Source: CBDCRK01 sp965220955 (GTDB lineage: Bacteria > Desulfobacterota > Binatia > Bin18 > CBDCRK01). Taken from it: 64,000 bases of DNA. Location of the stretch: contig CBDCRK010000039.1 in assembly GCA_965220955.1 (NCBI GenBank), forward strand, positions 1-64,000. The letters run 5' to 3'. The notes under the pieces are model-generated. The model did no database searches. It had not been told where the DNA came from and saw only the letters and a list, made by a program, of their open reading frames with translations. This document shows positions 1 through 8,968 of this stretch, in pieces. Numbering within the stretch: the stretch's first letter is position 1; every line of letters starts with the position of its first letter. The position numbers and the translations under genes are program-made.

Positions 1-423
1 GGCGCGAGTTACGCTGATCTGAATTGGGAAACCCCCCGCAACGCGGTCGGACAGACGATGAATACTCAGGTTCAGCGGAGACGAGCCCTTATCGAAGAGG
101 CCGAAGTGGCGGCAAGGACGGGAAATCCGGTACGCGCTGTTGCGATTCTTGAGTCGTTCGAGATGAAAGCAGGGAGCTACGAACGCCAGCTTTATCTTAC
201 TACAGCAACAAAGGCGCAGAACTGGACGGGGATTGTGAGAGTAACAAATCCTCCAGCCACAATTGAGGAACTTGTCCAGAGATACGAAGCGTTTATCAGC
301 TTGGGTAAAATCGACGACGCAACTGATACTTTGGAGCGTTTCTCGCAACAATTGCGGATTTCAGAACCGCTAGTAGCGGAACTCCGGGGTCGCGCTAGAG
401 CACAGGAGACAATCAGGCGATGA
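1..423 (+). CDS. Small helical hypothetical protein, 5' end outside the window
   Basis: The frame is open from base 1, so the protein begins upstream of the window; the first ATG inside (58) gives 121 residues. The visible part is predicted nearly all helical, with alternating Ala/Leu-rich helices (about residues 8-50 and 65-115) whose spacing resembles degenerate TPR repeats. I recognise no family. Its TGA stop (421-423) overlaps the ATG (420-422) of the following GHKL ATPase gene, an ATGA arrangement that suggests translational coupling. I infer that the two proteins act together, perhaps as an adaptor and an ATPase next to the type III restriction genes. Confidence 0.6.
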   Translation, partial: GASYADLNWETPRNAVGQTMNTQVQRRRALIEEAEVAARTGNPVRAVAILESFEMKAGSYERQLYLTTATKAQNWTGIVRVTNPPATIEELVQRYEAFISLGKIDDATDTLERFSQQLRISEPLVAELRGRARAQETIRR

Positions 424-2741
424 GCGAAGCTTCAGAGAAAATCCCGTTCACGGTCGAAGTCAGCCGGATGATCGAAGTCCTTGCAGCTCAGATCTACCCG
501 ACGCCATTTGCTCTGTTGCGCGAAAATGTCCAGAATTCGTTTGATGCGATATTGCTGCGCCGGCATCTGGGCCAGCAGTTCGGTGCTGGGATCGCTGTAA
601 AGATTGAGCCCAGTCGTATTAGTGTCTCCGACAACGGCATCGGCATGTCGCGGGAAGAGCTACGTAATCATTTCTGGCGAGCAGGTTCCAGCAGCAAGAA
701 TACAGAGGAAGCTCGGGCAGCAGGTGTTGTAGGAACCTTTGGTATTGGCGCGATGGCGAATTTTGGTATCGCTGAAAACCTGCTTGTTGAAACCGAGAGT
801 GTAAGAACGGGCGAACGCACAAGCTGTACTGCGGCCAGGTCAACGCTGTCCGTAACGGAGGAATGCATAACTTTTGAAACGCTCCCGGCAACAGGAAGTC
901 CTGGTACGACAGTAACCGCTATCATGCAGGCTGATAAGGCCATAAATGTTGACGACGCAGAGACCTACATCTCCCAGTTTATAGCCTTTCTACCGATTGA
1001 TGTTTATGTCAACGGTACAAAGGTGAGTGGAAAATCTCCCGAAGAGTCGGTGCCTCGACTCAACAAAACATGGTCTATTTCAGATCAGGAACTCGATCTT
1101 GGTGGCGGCTTGAAGGCAGACATAGAACTTACCGGGGCGCTGAATGGTGAGGTGCAGATCGCCCTGCACAACATTGTATTCGGTAACCAGAAACTCGGCG
1201 GTCATATGGTTTTGCGGCAGGGAGTAGGAAATCTCCGTACGTTTCGGAACGGTTTTGGTCTTGCGACTGTGAGCGTTGCATCATTCTACAATTTCGGCGG
1301 CATTGCCGATCTTCTATTTCTCCAGCCAACCGCAGGACGAGAAGCGCTTACTACAGAGAGTATGCAACTTCTTCAGAAAATCGCTACGCAGGTAGACGAA
1401 CTTGTTTCGTGTTACTTAGCACAGCGACCAGAGAGCAACTCCAGCGCGCCTTTTGTGGCATGGGCTGCAAGTAGGGGCAGATACGATTTGTGCTTAAATC
1501 TGCGCGTGCGTATTGAACCCGGCGAGACAGCGCCTTTGCATGATATCCGGGATCGTTCACATCAAGTGCCGGTTCTTGTTTATTCCGGGACAGATAGCAC
1601 AACTATCAAGCACGCTTCCGAGGAGCGACCAATTATCGTGCTGACACGTGGTTCGCCGCGTCGCAAGTGCGAGATTAATTACCTGCGGAAGTATTGCAAG
1701 ATCGAGGAACTCTCGGACGAGCCAAAAGTGCTTCAGCACAAATCAGAGATGGAGACGACCACCGCGGAGAAAGCTCTTGCCTTCCGCTTAGCGTCAGTTC
1801 TCTCGGCGGACTATTTTCTAGAAACCTACATCAGGTTCGGTACAATCTCACACGGCGTGCCGGTTCTGGTGACAAACCGTCAAAGCCCGGTAGAGATAAT
1901 CCTCAATCCCTCCGGGACAACGACTAAAATTATACTGGAGGTGTACGAAAAACAGTATATGGCTTTCAGTCATATGGTAAAGGACTTTGCGCGCAATATG
2001 ATTTTTCCCCACGTTTCCGATCTAGTGCCAAGCGCTACGCGGCAAGGTGCTGAAGCGTTTCTTAAATCAATCCATCGTAAGCGTGAAATCTTTGAGTACG
2101 AAGCTTCTGACCTACAGAGCCTAACTTCCCTTTGGAAGGACTACATGGATGGGAAACTGGATTTTCAGCAGGCGACGGATCGCGCTAACAGAGTTGTGGT
2201 ACACAGCTTCCAAGTGGTTGATAGGGCAGCAGCAGCAGCGGTGCGCGATGTGGTTCCCGATGTTATCGAGAATCAATCCACGACCGAACAACCCATCGAG
2301 GTGCAATACGGTCCGATGCCGCCGATTCAGCGACTCGATATGGAGACTGACAAAAAACTTCTTATGATTGAGGACAACGAATCGTCCCTGAAAAGCTACA
2401 GATGCTTTCTCGCTCTGACTGATCGTATTCATAAAGAAAAGGGAGACTTTTTTCTCCAGCCTCACCGTACGTCCGTCGTTTGGGGTGGGCAGAAGGCTCT
2501 GTTCATATTTGAACATCATTCTGGCGAATTCGGTCTCTATTATGATCTGCAAACGCAAAACCTAATCAGCAATCAATCTGGTGGCGGATCATACGAATCA
2601 TGTACCATAGTTATGAAGAATCGTATTTTTATACCAATCCCGCCGCCTATACAGACGAGTTTTCTACCACAAGAGACTGAAAAGAAGCGGTTCGAGGTAA
2701 GATGCGATATTCTACATATTGACCATGAACTTAGTGCGTAA
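420..2741 (+). CDS. GHKL (Hsp90-type) ATPase, large
   Basis: A 773-residue protein with an N-terminal GHKL nucleotide-binding fold. The N box has Glu35 and Asn39 (RENVQNSFDA), the G1 box is D71NGIGM76, and the glycine lid is G105TFGIGA111. This is the arrangement of HtpG/Hsp90, MutL and MORC-type ATPases, which dimerise on ATP binding. The remaining ~600 residues do not look like HtpG middle or C-terminal domains. A mixed region follows, then a C-terminal part from about residue 640 that looks beta-rich. It starts inside the stop of the upstream small gene and lies 116 bp before a type III methyltransferase gene on the same strand. The neighbourhood suggests phage defence or DNA-end handling rather than general chaperoning; that is inference. 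Confidence 0.75.
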   Translation: MSEASEKIPFTVEVSRMIEVLAAQIYPTPFALLRENVQNSFDAILLRRHLGQQFGAGIAVKIEPSRISVSDNGIGMSREELRNHFWRAGSSSKNTEEARAAGVVGTFGIGAMANFGIAENLLVETESVRTGERTSCTAARSTLSVTEECITFETLPATGSPGTTVTAIMQADKAINVDDAETYISQFIAFLPIDVYVNGTKVSGKSPEESVPRLNKTWSISDQELDLGGGLKADIELTGALNGEVQIALHNIVFGNQKLGGHMVLRQGVGNLRTFRNGFGLATVSVASFYNFGGIADLLFLQPTAGREALTTESMQLLQKIATQVDELVSCYLAQRPESNSSAPFVAWAASRGRYDLCLNLRVRIEPGETAPLHDIRDRSHQVPVLVYSGTDSTTIKHASEERPIIVLTRGSPRRKCEINYLRKYCKIEELSDEPKVLQHKSEMETTTAEKALAFRLASVLSADYFLETYIRFGTISHGVPVLVTNRQSPVEIILNPSGTTTKIILEVYEKQYMAFSHMVKDFARNMIFPHVSDLVPSATRQGAEAFLKSIHRKREIFEYEASDLQSLTSLWKDYMDGKLDFQQATDRANRVVVHSFQVVDRAAAAAVRDVVPDVIENQSTTEQPIEVQYGPMPPIQRLDMETDKKLLMIEDNESSLKSYRCFLALTDRIHKEKGDFFLQPHRTSVVWGGQKALFIFEHHSGEFGLYYDLQTQNLISNQSGGGSYESCTIVMKNRIFIPIPPPIQTSFLPQETEKKRFEVRCDILHIDHELSA

Positions 2742-2857
2742 ACTGAATTATATTCAGCAGAGTGTGTCTTGGCGCGTCCATCTGACCCTATGTCTGCTTT
2801 GGAATCCGGCCCGAACAAGGATGTAGGGAATCAATCGAATCGCAAAGGCGATAACTG

Positions 2858-4459
2858 ATGCCCACCCTGAACTGGCTGACCCGAGACGAAGACCTCCGCA
2901 CCGCCGCTCGCGTGCCGTATCGGCTGTTGGAGGAAGCGCCCGACCTGTCGGCGGGGGAGCCGGACACGGGCAACATGATGATTCAGGGCGACAACCTGGA
3001 CGCGCTCAAGGCACTGCTGCCGTTCTACGCCGGTCAGGTGAAGTGCATCTACATCGATCCGCCCTACAACACGGGCGCTGCATTCGAACACTACGATGAC
3101 AACCTTGAGCACACGCAATGGCTGGCGCTGATGTGGCCGAGGCTAGAGCTGCTGCGTGAGCTGTTGGCGGAGGACGGCTCAATCTGGGTATCACTAGATG
3201 ATACTCAAGCACATTATTTTAAGGTAATCGGAGATGAAATCTTTGGAAGGAAAAACTTTATCCTCGATATTGCTTGGCAAAAGCGAGACGGCCCGCCAAA
3301 TGATCGGAAAATCGGTCTGGTCCACGAACATATTCTCGTCTGGGCAAAATGCCGAGAGGGTGACAGTAAACAAACCGTTGCCGAAAAAACTTTTGGCCTG
3401 ATGCCGCGTACAGAAAAGGCTAATGCCCAATACGATATTTTCAAGGAGCCAGACGGACCCGATCTAAGAGGACCATTCAGAAAAATTGATTCAACTGCAA
3501 ACGCGAAGGGTGGAAGAAACGTTGAGCACCTTATCTACCCACTGCGCAATCCTTACACAGGCGAGGATGTTTATCCTCGGAAAGGGCGAAATTGGGTACA
3601 CAATAAGGAGGAGATGGAAAACCTTCAAAAGGATGGACGTCTTTACTGGGGAGTAAAGGGAACGGCCGGGACGCCGATGAAGAAATTATTCCTTTCTGAA
3701 GCAAAACAAGGAATGACAACGCCGAGTGTATGGTCTGGATTCGCGTTGAACCAACACGCAAGCTCCGAGATGGAAAAAATTTTTGGTGAGAAAGCGGCTT
3801 TCGAAACTCCCAAGCCAGAAGGTTTGTTGGAGCGCATTTTAACCATCTCCACCAACCCCGGCGACCTTGTCCTCGACTCCTTCCTTGGCTCCGGCACCAC
3901 GGCGGCAGTGGCGCATAAGATGGGCCGGCGCTATATCGGCATTGAGATGGGTGAGCACGCGGTGACGCATTGTGTGCCCCGCTTGAACAAGGTCATCGAC
4001 GGCGAGCAGGGCGGCATCTCGAAAGCCGTTGGCTGGCAGGGCGGCGGCGGGTTCCGCTTCTACCGGCTCGGACCACCGGTGTTTGATGAGGCGGGGCAGA
4101 TTCGGCGAGACGTTCGCTTCCCCGTGCTGGCCGCGCATGTCTGGTTCAGTGAAACCGGGCGTCCGTGGAGCGGGAACGGGGATTCGCCCTTGCTCGGTCT
4201 GCACCACGGCCACGCCTACGCGCTGCTGTACAACGGCATCCTGGGCGACAAACGGACAGATGTCGGCAACGTGCTGACCCGCGCCATGCTGGCCCTCATT
4301 CGTGAGGAAATCGTAAAGGCGTATCCCGGCTTTGTTCGGGAAAACCTCGCCTATCCGCTAACGGTCTATGGCGAGCAATCGCGGCTGACCCCGACGAGCC
4401 TGGAACGGGGGGGGGTTGTCTTCAAGCAGCTGCCGTATGATGTAAAGGCAAGGATATAA
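2858..4459 (+). CDS. mod: Type III restriction-modification methyltransferase (Mod)
   Basis: A 533-residue DNA N6-adenine methyltransferase of the beta class. Catalytic motif IV, DPPY (67-70, followed by NTG), comes first. A long central region (about 110-320) serves as the target-recognition domain, and the SAM-binding motif FLGSGTT (342-348) follows. This order is characteristic of type III Mod subunits, which in the complex both recognise the asymmetric site and methylate it. It is somewhat shorter than many Mod proteins. The central target-recognition part is more AT-rich than the flanking catalytic parts, consistent with domain swapping at this locus. The start ATG 2858 leaves a 116-bp gap after the GHKL gene. 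Its partner res lies about 0.8 kb downstream. Confidence 0.9.
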   Translation: MPTLNWLTRDEDLRTAARVPYRLLEEAPDLSAGEPDTGNMMIQGDNLDALKALLPFYAGQVKCIYIDPPYNTGAAFEHYDDNLEHTQWLALMWPRLELLRELLAEDGSIWVSLDDTQAHYFKVIGDEIFGRKNFILDIAWQKRDGPPNDRKIGLVHEHILVWAKCREGDSKQTVAEKTFGLMPRTEKANAQYDIFKEPDGPDLRGPFRKIDSTANAKGGRNVEHLIYPLRNPYTGEDVYPRKGRNWVHNKEEMENLQKDGRLYWGVKGTAGTPMKKLFLSEAKQGMTTPSVWSGFALNQHASSEMEKIFGEKAAFETPKPEGLLERILTISTNPGDLVLDSFLGSGTTAAVAHKMGRRYIGIEMGEHAVTHCVPRLNKVIDGEQGGISKAVGWQGGGGFRFYRLGPPVFDEAGQIRRDVRFPVLAAHVWFSETGRPWSGNGDSPLLGLHHGHAYALLYNGILGDKRTDVGNVLTRAMLALIREEIVKAYPGFVRENLAYPLTVYGEQSRLTPTSLERGGVVFKQLPYDVKARI

Positions 4460-4477
4460 GGAGATGAGGTTCGGGTT

Positions 4478-4545
4478 GTTTGTCCCCCTCACCCGCCTGC
4501 CCTGCGGGCAGGCACCCTCTCCCTCCAGGGGAGAGGGGATAGGAC
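4478..4545. repeat. Dispersed repeat, copy 1
   Basis: A GC-rich block beginning GTTTGTCCCCCTCACCCG, containing the palindromic core CCTGCCCTGCGGGCAGG and a purine-rich tail (GGGGAGAGGGGATAGGAC). A near-identical block starts at 4926. Related pieces recur at 59.9 and 61.1 kb, so this is a dispersed intergenic element rather than a gene part. It sits directly behind the mod stop. Confidence 0.8.
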
Positions 4546-4604
4546 AGAAACTCTTTCCCTCCGGAGGAGAGGGAACAAGACAGAGGGAAGAAGATAGCCG
4601 GTAG

Positions 4605-4630
4605 GTCGGATGAGCGGAGCGTAATCCGAC
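4605..4630. repeat. REP-like palindrome
   Basis: Inverted arms GTCGGAT (4605-4611) and ATCCGAC (4624-4630) enclose 12 nt, the layout of a widespread REP-type intergenic palindrome in proteobacterial genomes. No second copy was noticed in the window. Confidence 0.65.
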
Positions 4631-4649
4631 ACCCTCCACTGCCGACTTG

Positions 4650-4877
4650 ATGACTCGTTCATGGCTGGCCAAGATTGGAGGTCGTATAAATAGCCGTATC
4701 CACAAACACAGTAGGGGTCGCCGGTGGGACTATTGGGTCTGCGCCGCATGTGAAGAGCAGATTCACCGGTTCATGAAGCTGTTCGCGTCCCACCGTAAAT
4801 ACTGCTCCGACCGCTGCAAGGAGCTTGCAGCCGAGGCACGCGCAGAAGTGAAGAAGGCCGGGAAGACACTGCATTGA
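4650..4877 (+). CDS. Small Cys-rich protein, possible zinc ribbon
   Basis: A 75-residue basic protein from ATG 4650 (a TTG lies one codon earlier). It has one CxxC pair (CAAC, about residues 31-34) and a second pair spaced CxxxC (YCSDRC, about 52-57), with a helical Lys/Arg/Ala-rich C terminus. The four cysteines could bind one zinc ion, as in small zinc-finger proteins. It lies between two copies of the same dispersed repeat in the gap between mod and res, on the same strand. No strong Shine-Dalgarno is evident and I do not recognise a family. Coding status is uncertain; the paired cysteines are the main support. Confidence 0.4.
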   Translation: MTRSWLAKIGGRINSRIHKHSRGRRWDYWVCAACEEQIHRFMKLFASHRKYCSDRCKELAAEARAEVKKAGKTLH

Positions 4878-4925
4878 GCGCGCTGTTGCTCCTCTCAGGC
4901 CAGGGCGTAAGAAGGAGCGTGTTCA

Positions 4926-4988
4926 GTTTGTCCCCCTCACCCGCCTGCCCTGCGGGCAGTCGCCCTCTCCCTCCGGGGGAGAAGAGAT
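4926..4988. repeat. Dispersed repeat, copy 2
   Basis: Nearly identical over about 60 bp to the block at 4478-4545 and in the same orientation: GTTTGTCCCCC start, palindromic core, and a GGGGGAGAAGAGATAAG tail. Together the two copies bracket the small Cys-rich ORF. Confidence 0.8.
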
Positions 4989-5079
4989 AAGACCTCAAGC
5001 ACTAGCTGCCAGTCCTCACGTTGGCCTCTCCCTCCAGAGGAGAGGGAACGAGAGCAGAAGATATTGCCCTGGAAGCAAT

Positions 5080-5250
5080 GGAGGCCGGCTTTCGCTGGAA
5101 TAACAATCCCCTCCTTGGAGGGGTGGCCCGAAGGGCCGGGGTGGGTCCCGCCGGCTCTGATGCCCCCCGGCCCTGACACTGCAACCCACCCCGCTGCTGC
5201 GCAGCACCCCGCCGCTAAAGCTTCCAAGTCCCCGGAGGGGATAAGACTGA
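5080..5250. repeat. Repeat cluster between mod and res
   Basis: A run of intergenic repeat units. It contains a GCCGGCTTTCGCTGGAATAAC unit of the common 'cggctttcgcgggaatgac' type (5090-5104) and a palindrome CCCCTCCTTGGAGGGG (5109-5124). GGCCGGGGTGGGT follows, then an inverted counterpart (CAACCCACCCCGC...TCCCCGGAGGGGATAAG) to about 5245. The CCCCTCC..GGAGGGGTGGCC..GGCCGGGGTGGG unit recurs at 61163-61203. Nothing coding is seen between 4878 and 5266. Confidence 0.7.
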
Positions 5251-5266
5251 GGGAAGAACACGTGCC

Positions 5267-7897
5267 ATGCAACTGAAGCAATATCAGACCGAGACCCTGT
5301 CCGTCCTGCGCCGCTTCTTCGAGGAAGCACGCCTCGCCGGGCCGAAGAACGCCTACGAGGTCATCATTAGAGAACCCGAACAGGCCGGGCGGCTGGGCCG
5401 CTATATCGGGGCCTATGCGCCGCTGGCTGAACTGCCGAATGTTCCTTACGTCTGCCTGCGCCTGCCTACCGGCGGCGGCAAGACAATTCTAGGCGCTCAC
5501 GCCATTGCCGTTGCCCGCAACGCCTGGATCGAGAAGGACTATCCAATGGTCCTATGGCTGGTGCCGTCGAACACCATCCGTTTGCAAACGGTTGAGGCGC
5601 TGAAGAACGCCCGCCACCCCTACCGCCAGGTGTTGGACGAGGCTTTCTCGGGCCGGGTGCGCGTGTTCGATATTGCCGACTTCACCCACATCCGGCCGCA
5701 CGACCTCCGCGACCACTGCTGCATTGTGGTCGGCACCATTCAGATGCTACGCGTGACGCACACCGAAGGCCGCAAGGTCTACGCTCACAATGAGGAGATG
5801 GAGCCGCACTTCTCAACGGTCCCGAAGACGGTGCCGGGTCTGGAGACGCTGGACAGCGGCGGCGTCAAGTTTTCCTTTGCCAATCTGCTGCATCTACACC
5901 GCCCGCTGATGATTGTGGACGAGGCGCACAACGCCGTTACCGGCCTGACACGGGAGATGCAGGCGCGGGTAAATCCATGCGCGATCATTGAGTTCACGGC
6001 AACGCCGCAGCCTAAGTCGAACATTCTGTACAGCGTCACCGCCCAGGAATTGAAACGCGAGGATATGATCAAGCTGCCGATCATGCTGTCCGAGCACAAC
6101 ACCTGGCAGAATGCGGTGAACGGCGCGATTGCCGCCCGCGCCTTGCTGGCCGAGGCCGCCCAGGACGATGCCGACTATATCCGGCCCATCGTGCTGTTTC
6201 AGGCCCAGCCAAAGAATCAGGAAGTGACGGTCGAGACGCTGAAGAAGTACTTGATGGATGTCGAACAAATTCCCGCAAGCAAAATCGCCGTTGCCACCGG
6301 CGACCAGCGGGAACTGGACGGCATCGACCTGTTCGACCCGCACTGCCCGATTGCATATGTCATCACGATCGAGGCGTTGAAAGAAGGCTGGGACTGTTCC
6401 TTTGCTTACCTCTTCTGTTCCGTCTCGCGCATTCATAGCACGACGGATGTTGAGCAGCTTCTTGGCCGCGTGCTGCGCATGCCCTACGCCAAGCGGCGTA
6501 AGGCCACCGAGCTGAACCGGGCGTATGCCTACCTGTCCGAGCCGTCTTTTGGCGAGGCCGCGCGGGCGCTGGCGGATAAGCTGGTGGCAATGGGTTTCGA
6601 GGAGGACGAGGCATTCGACAACATTGAGCCGGTGCAAGAAGAACTCGGCGGCGAGGACGGTCTTTTCGGCTCGCGCGAGAAGCCCAAGCCGACCTTCAAG
6701 CATACGCTCACGGCGACGCCGGAGATTCTGTCGGCCTTGAAGCAGACGGAACGAGACGGCGTGACGGTGCGTGAGACCGGCAGTGGACAGGTTGAGATTG
6801 CGATTACCGGCCATGTGGATGATCGCCTGGAAAAGGTAATCTATGCGGCGATTCCAGAGACAGAACGCCAGCATGTTGCCGAGGCCATTGAGCAGTATCG
6901 GAAGCTGGTAAAGAACCAGCTCTCACCCGCCGAACGGGGCGAGCCGTTCAAAGTCCCGCGCCTTATGGCGGAGGTCCAGGGGGAGCTTGAGTTCGCCGAT
7001 ACCGACGTGTTCATGGAAGATCACGACTGGTCGCTGCTCAGCCATTCGCCGAAAATGGACGAGCCTGAATTTACGATCCGTGAGACAGCGCGCAGCTTCG
7101 AGATCGATATTGACGGCAGGCATGTCAGGTATCAGTTTGCCGGTGAGGAGGAACAACTCACGCTGAACGTAAATGTGGAAGGCTGGACACCTGAAGCCCT
7201 GGTTCTGTGGCTCGACCGGCAGGTGCGCCAGCCCGACATTGGTCAGGGCGCATTGCTCAAGTGGCTTTCCAGTCTTGTGGGCCACCTGAGCAACGCGCGC
7301 GGTATACATATCGCTGCGCTCATGCGTTGCAAGTTTATCCTGGCGCGAAAGATACGAGACCGGATTAGCGCCATTCGCCGCAAAGAACGCAACAGCGTCT
7401 ATCAGCGGTATCTCTTTGCGCCCGAGGCCAAGGTTGAGGTGTCCTTTGACAACACCTTCGCCTTTAGGGAGGGCATGTACCGGGACCAGCGGCGCTACCG
7501 GGGACGCTGGAAGCCACGCAAGCACTTTTTAGGCCCGGATCAGGTTCCGGCCTTTGACGGCGCGGACAACGGGGAGGAAGTCCAGTGCGCCCAGGCCCTC
7601 GACAGCCTGCCCGGCGTGAAATGCTGGACTCGCAATGTGGCCCGTCATCCAGAGTCGTTCTGGCTGCCCACCGCAACGGACAAGTTCTACCCCGACTTCG
7701 TAGCGGTGTTGGACAACGGGCGTCTTCTGGTTGTCGAGTACAAGGGCGCGCATATTGCAGAGGGGTCGGATACCGCGGAGAAGCGGGCTATTGGTGAGCT
7801 GTGGCAACGAAAAAGCGGTGGCAAGGGCCTGTTCAGCGTTGTTGAGAAAAGCGTCGGTGGGAAGGATGTGCGTCAGCAGTTGATGGAGCGAACCTGA
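5267..7897 (+). CDS. res: Type III restriction endonuclease (Res)
   Basis: An 876-residue SF2 helicase-nuclease. Walker A is PTGGGKT (67-73), motif II is DEAH (218-221), motif III is FTATPQ (about 245-250), and motif VI is LLGRVLRMPYA (about 402-412). The C-terminal PD-(D/E)xK nuclease shows YPD at 808-810 (Asp810) and E824-x-K826 in VVEYKG. These are the parts needed for ATP-driven translocation and cleavage in complex with Mod. The gene is intact at the usual size. Start ATG 5267 follows a GAGGGAAGAA Shine-Dalgarno-like stretch. It is separated from mod by repeats and a small Cys-rich ORF, which is unusual because mod and res normally abut. Confidence 0.93.
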   Translation: MQLKQYQTETLSVLRRFFEEARLAGPKNAYEVIIREPEQAGRLGRYIGAYAPLAELPNVPYVCLRLPTGGGKTILGAHAIAVARNAWIEKDYPMVLWLVPSNTIRLQTVEALKNARHPYRQVLDEAFSGRVRVFDIADFTHIRPHDLRDHCCIVVGTIQMLRVTHTEGRKVYAHNEEMEPHFSTVPKTVPGLETLDSGGVKFSFANLLHLHRPLMIVDEAHNAVTGLTREMQARVNPCAIIEFTATPQPKSNILYSVTAQELKREDMIKLPIMLSEHNTWQNAVNGAIAARALLAEAAQDDADYIRPIVLFQAQPKNQEVTVETLKKYLMDVEQIPASKIAVATGDQRELDGIDLFDPHCPIAYVITIEALKEGWDCSFAYLFCSVSRIHSTTDVEQLLGRVLRMPYAKRRKATELNRAYAYLSEPSFGEAARALADKLVAMGFEEDEAFDNIEPVQEELGGEDGLFGSREKPKPTFKHTLTATPEILSALKQTERDGVTVRETGSGQVEIAITGHVDDRLEKVIYAAIPETERQHVAEAIEQYRKLVKNQLSPAERGEPFKVPRLMAEVQGELEFADTDVFMEDHDWSLLSHSPKMDEPEFTIRETARSFEIDIDGRHVRYQFAGEEEQLTLNVNVEGWTPEALVLWLDRQVRQPDIGQGALLKWLSSLVGHLSNARGIHIAALMRCKFILARKIRDRISAIRRKERNSVYQRYLFAPEAKVEVSFDNTFAFREGMYRDQRRYRGRWKPRKHFLGPDQVPAFDGADNGEEVQCAQALDSLPGVKCWTRNVARHPESFWLPTATDKFYPDFVAVLDNGRLLVVEYKGAHIAEGSDTAEKRAIGELWQRKSGGKGLFSVVEKSVGGKDVRQQLMERT

Positions 7898-7901
7898 AGA
7901 A

Positions 7902-7930
7902 TTGACCTGAGGAAGAAGGTATTGAGACAG
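7902..7930 (+). repeat. 29-nt repeat, copy 1
   Basis: TTGACCTGAGGAAGAAGGT followed by ATTGAGACAG, starting 4 nt after the res stop. Two similar copies lie at 8889-8918 and 8969-8997, giving the shared pattern TTGACCTGA-GAAGAA--ATTGAGAC. Confidence 0.6.
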
Positions 7931-7961
7931 TAAGAGCTGCTCAAACATAGAATAATCCAGG

Positions 7962-7990
7962 GTAGGGGCGGGTTTGAAACCCGCCCCTAC
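7962..7990. repeat. Perfect inverted repeat, 14-bp arms
   Basis: Arms GTAGGGGCGGGTTT (7962-7975) and AAACCCGCCCCTAC (7977-7990) around a single G. It lies between res and the Tsx-like gene. Such GGGGCGGGTTTGAAACCCGCCCC palindromes are common dispersed intergenic elements. No T-tract follows, so a classical terminator role is not supported. Confidence 0.85.
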
Positions 7991-8018
7991 TTATCGGCGA
8001 TCTTCATAAAGTCCCGCT

Positions 8019-8816
8019 GTGTCCCACCATCCCAGACGCTTTCTCTGCGCTTCAGCCATAGCGCTGTTACTGGCAGCCTCGCCGGCGTTAGCCATTATCG
8101 ACTGGAGTACGACCGAGCTTCACTTTCAGTATGGTCATCTCGAAAATCCGTTTTCGGACGCCAACAAGAGCACCTTCATTCTCACCTTACAAAATGCTCT
8201 GGGCTGGAAGTATGGTGAGAGTTTCTTTTTTGCCGACTTCATCGAAGACGTCGAGGGTGACAACTTCAACAACACCGACTTGTACTTCGAGTGGTTTCCG
8301 AGCCTGAGCCTTGGTAAGCTGACAAACAAAAAGCTCGGAATCGGGCCAATCAAGGACTTCTCATTGATCGTTGGCATTAACGTCAGCGTGGACGCCAAGG
8401 TCATCAAATATCTGCCCGGTCTGCGTGCGGCCTGGACTCTGCCGGGTTTTGCTTTTCTGAATACCGACCTGACCGCCTATATCGACAACAGTCGCGGAGT
8501 CTCGCGCGGAGGCGCTCCCAAACAGACCGACAGCTTTATGTTCGACCTCAGCTGGGCCTATCCCTTCAGTATTGGCAACCTGTCTTTCTCGATCGAGGGC
8601 CATGCCGAGTACGTGCACGGCCGTACCGACGAATTCGGCAACCATGTCGAAAGCTGGTTTTTTACCCAGCCACAGTTCCGGCTGGATCTGGGCAAGGCGC
8701 TGGCGGGAGCGGCTGACCGGCTTTTTATTGGTATGGAGTACCAGTACTGGCGTAACAAGCTTGGCACGAAGAACGACGAAAGCCTGCCTCAGTTCCTGCT
8801 GGTCTGGCGGTTCTGA
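8019..8816 (+). CDS. Tsx-like outer membrane channel protein
   Basis: A 265-residue predicted outer-membrane beta barrel. Residues 1-25 form a signal peptide (basic start, hydrophobic stretch, cleavage after SPALA). The mature part has alternating aromatic/hydrophobic strands, begins with WSTTELHFQYG and ends in Phe, the usual BAM recognition residue. The Trp/Gly-rich N-terminal strand pattern and the length fit the Tsx/OmpK nucleoside-channel family. The start is GTG 8019; no ATG precedes the signal peptide and no strong Shine-Dalgarno is visible. It stands alone between two repeat-rich spacers. Substrate cannot be read from the sequence. Confidence 0.75.
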   Translation: MSHHPRRFLCASAIALLLAASPALAIIDWSTTELHFQYGHLENPFSDANKSTFILTLQNALGWKYGESFFFADFIEDVEGDNFNNTDLYFEWFPSLSLGKLTNKKLGIGPIKDFSLIVGINVSVDAKVIKYLPGLRAAWTLPGFAFLNTDLTAYIDNSRGVSRGGAPKQTDSFMFDLSWAYPFSIGNLSFSIEGHAEYVHGRTDEFGNHVESWFFTQPQFRLDLGKALAGAADRLFIGMEYQYWRNKLGTKNDESLPQFLLVWRF

Positions 8817-8888
8817 AAACGATTTACGGCGTTATTGCTACGCCCCTATCGTTGCGTCTAGGACTCGCATGTCGTTGGGTTGGAAGCC

Positions 8889-8918
8889 TTGGACTTGAGG
8901 AAGAAAAAATTGAGACTC
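8889..8918 (+). repeat. 29-nt repeat, copy 2
   Basis: TTGGACTTGAGGAAGAAAA then AATTGAGACTC, about 70 nt after the Tsx-like stop, with one base more than copies 1 and 3. Confidence 0.5.
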
Positions 8919-8968
8919 TTCCTTGTCCAACCTGATTTCTCATTTTGTCATTCCTTGTGTTGGAAAAA

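Noticed and set aside
5894..6874. 326-codon minus-strand ORF
   Set aside because: Lies entirely antisense to res and has no domain-like pattern; long antisense frames are expected in high-GC genes.
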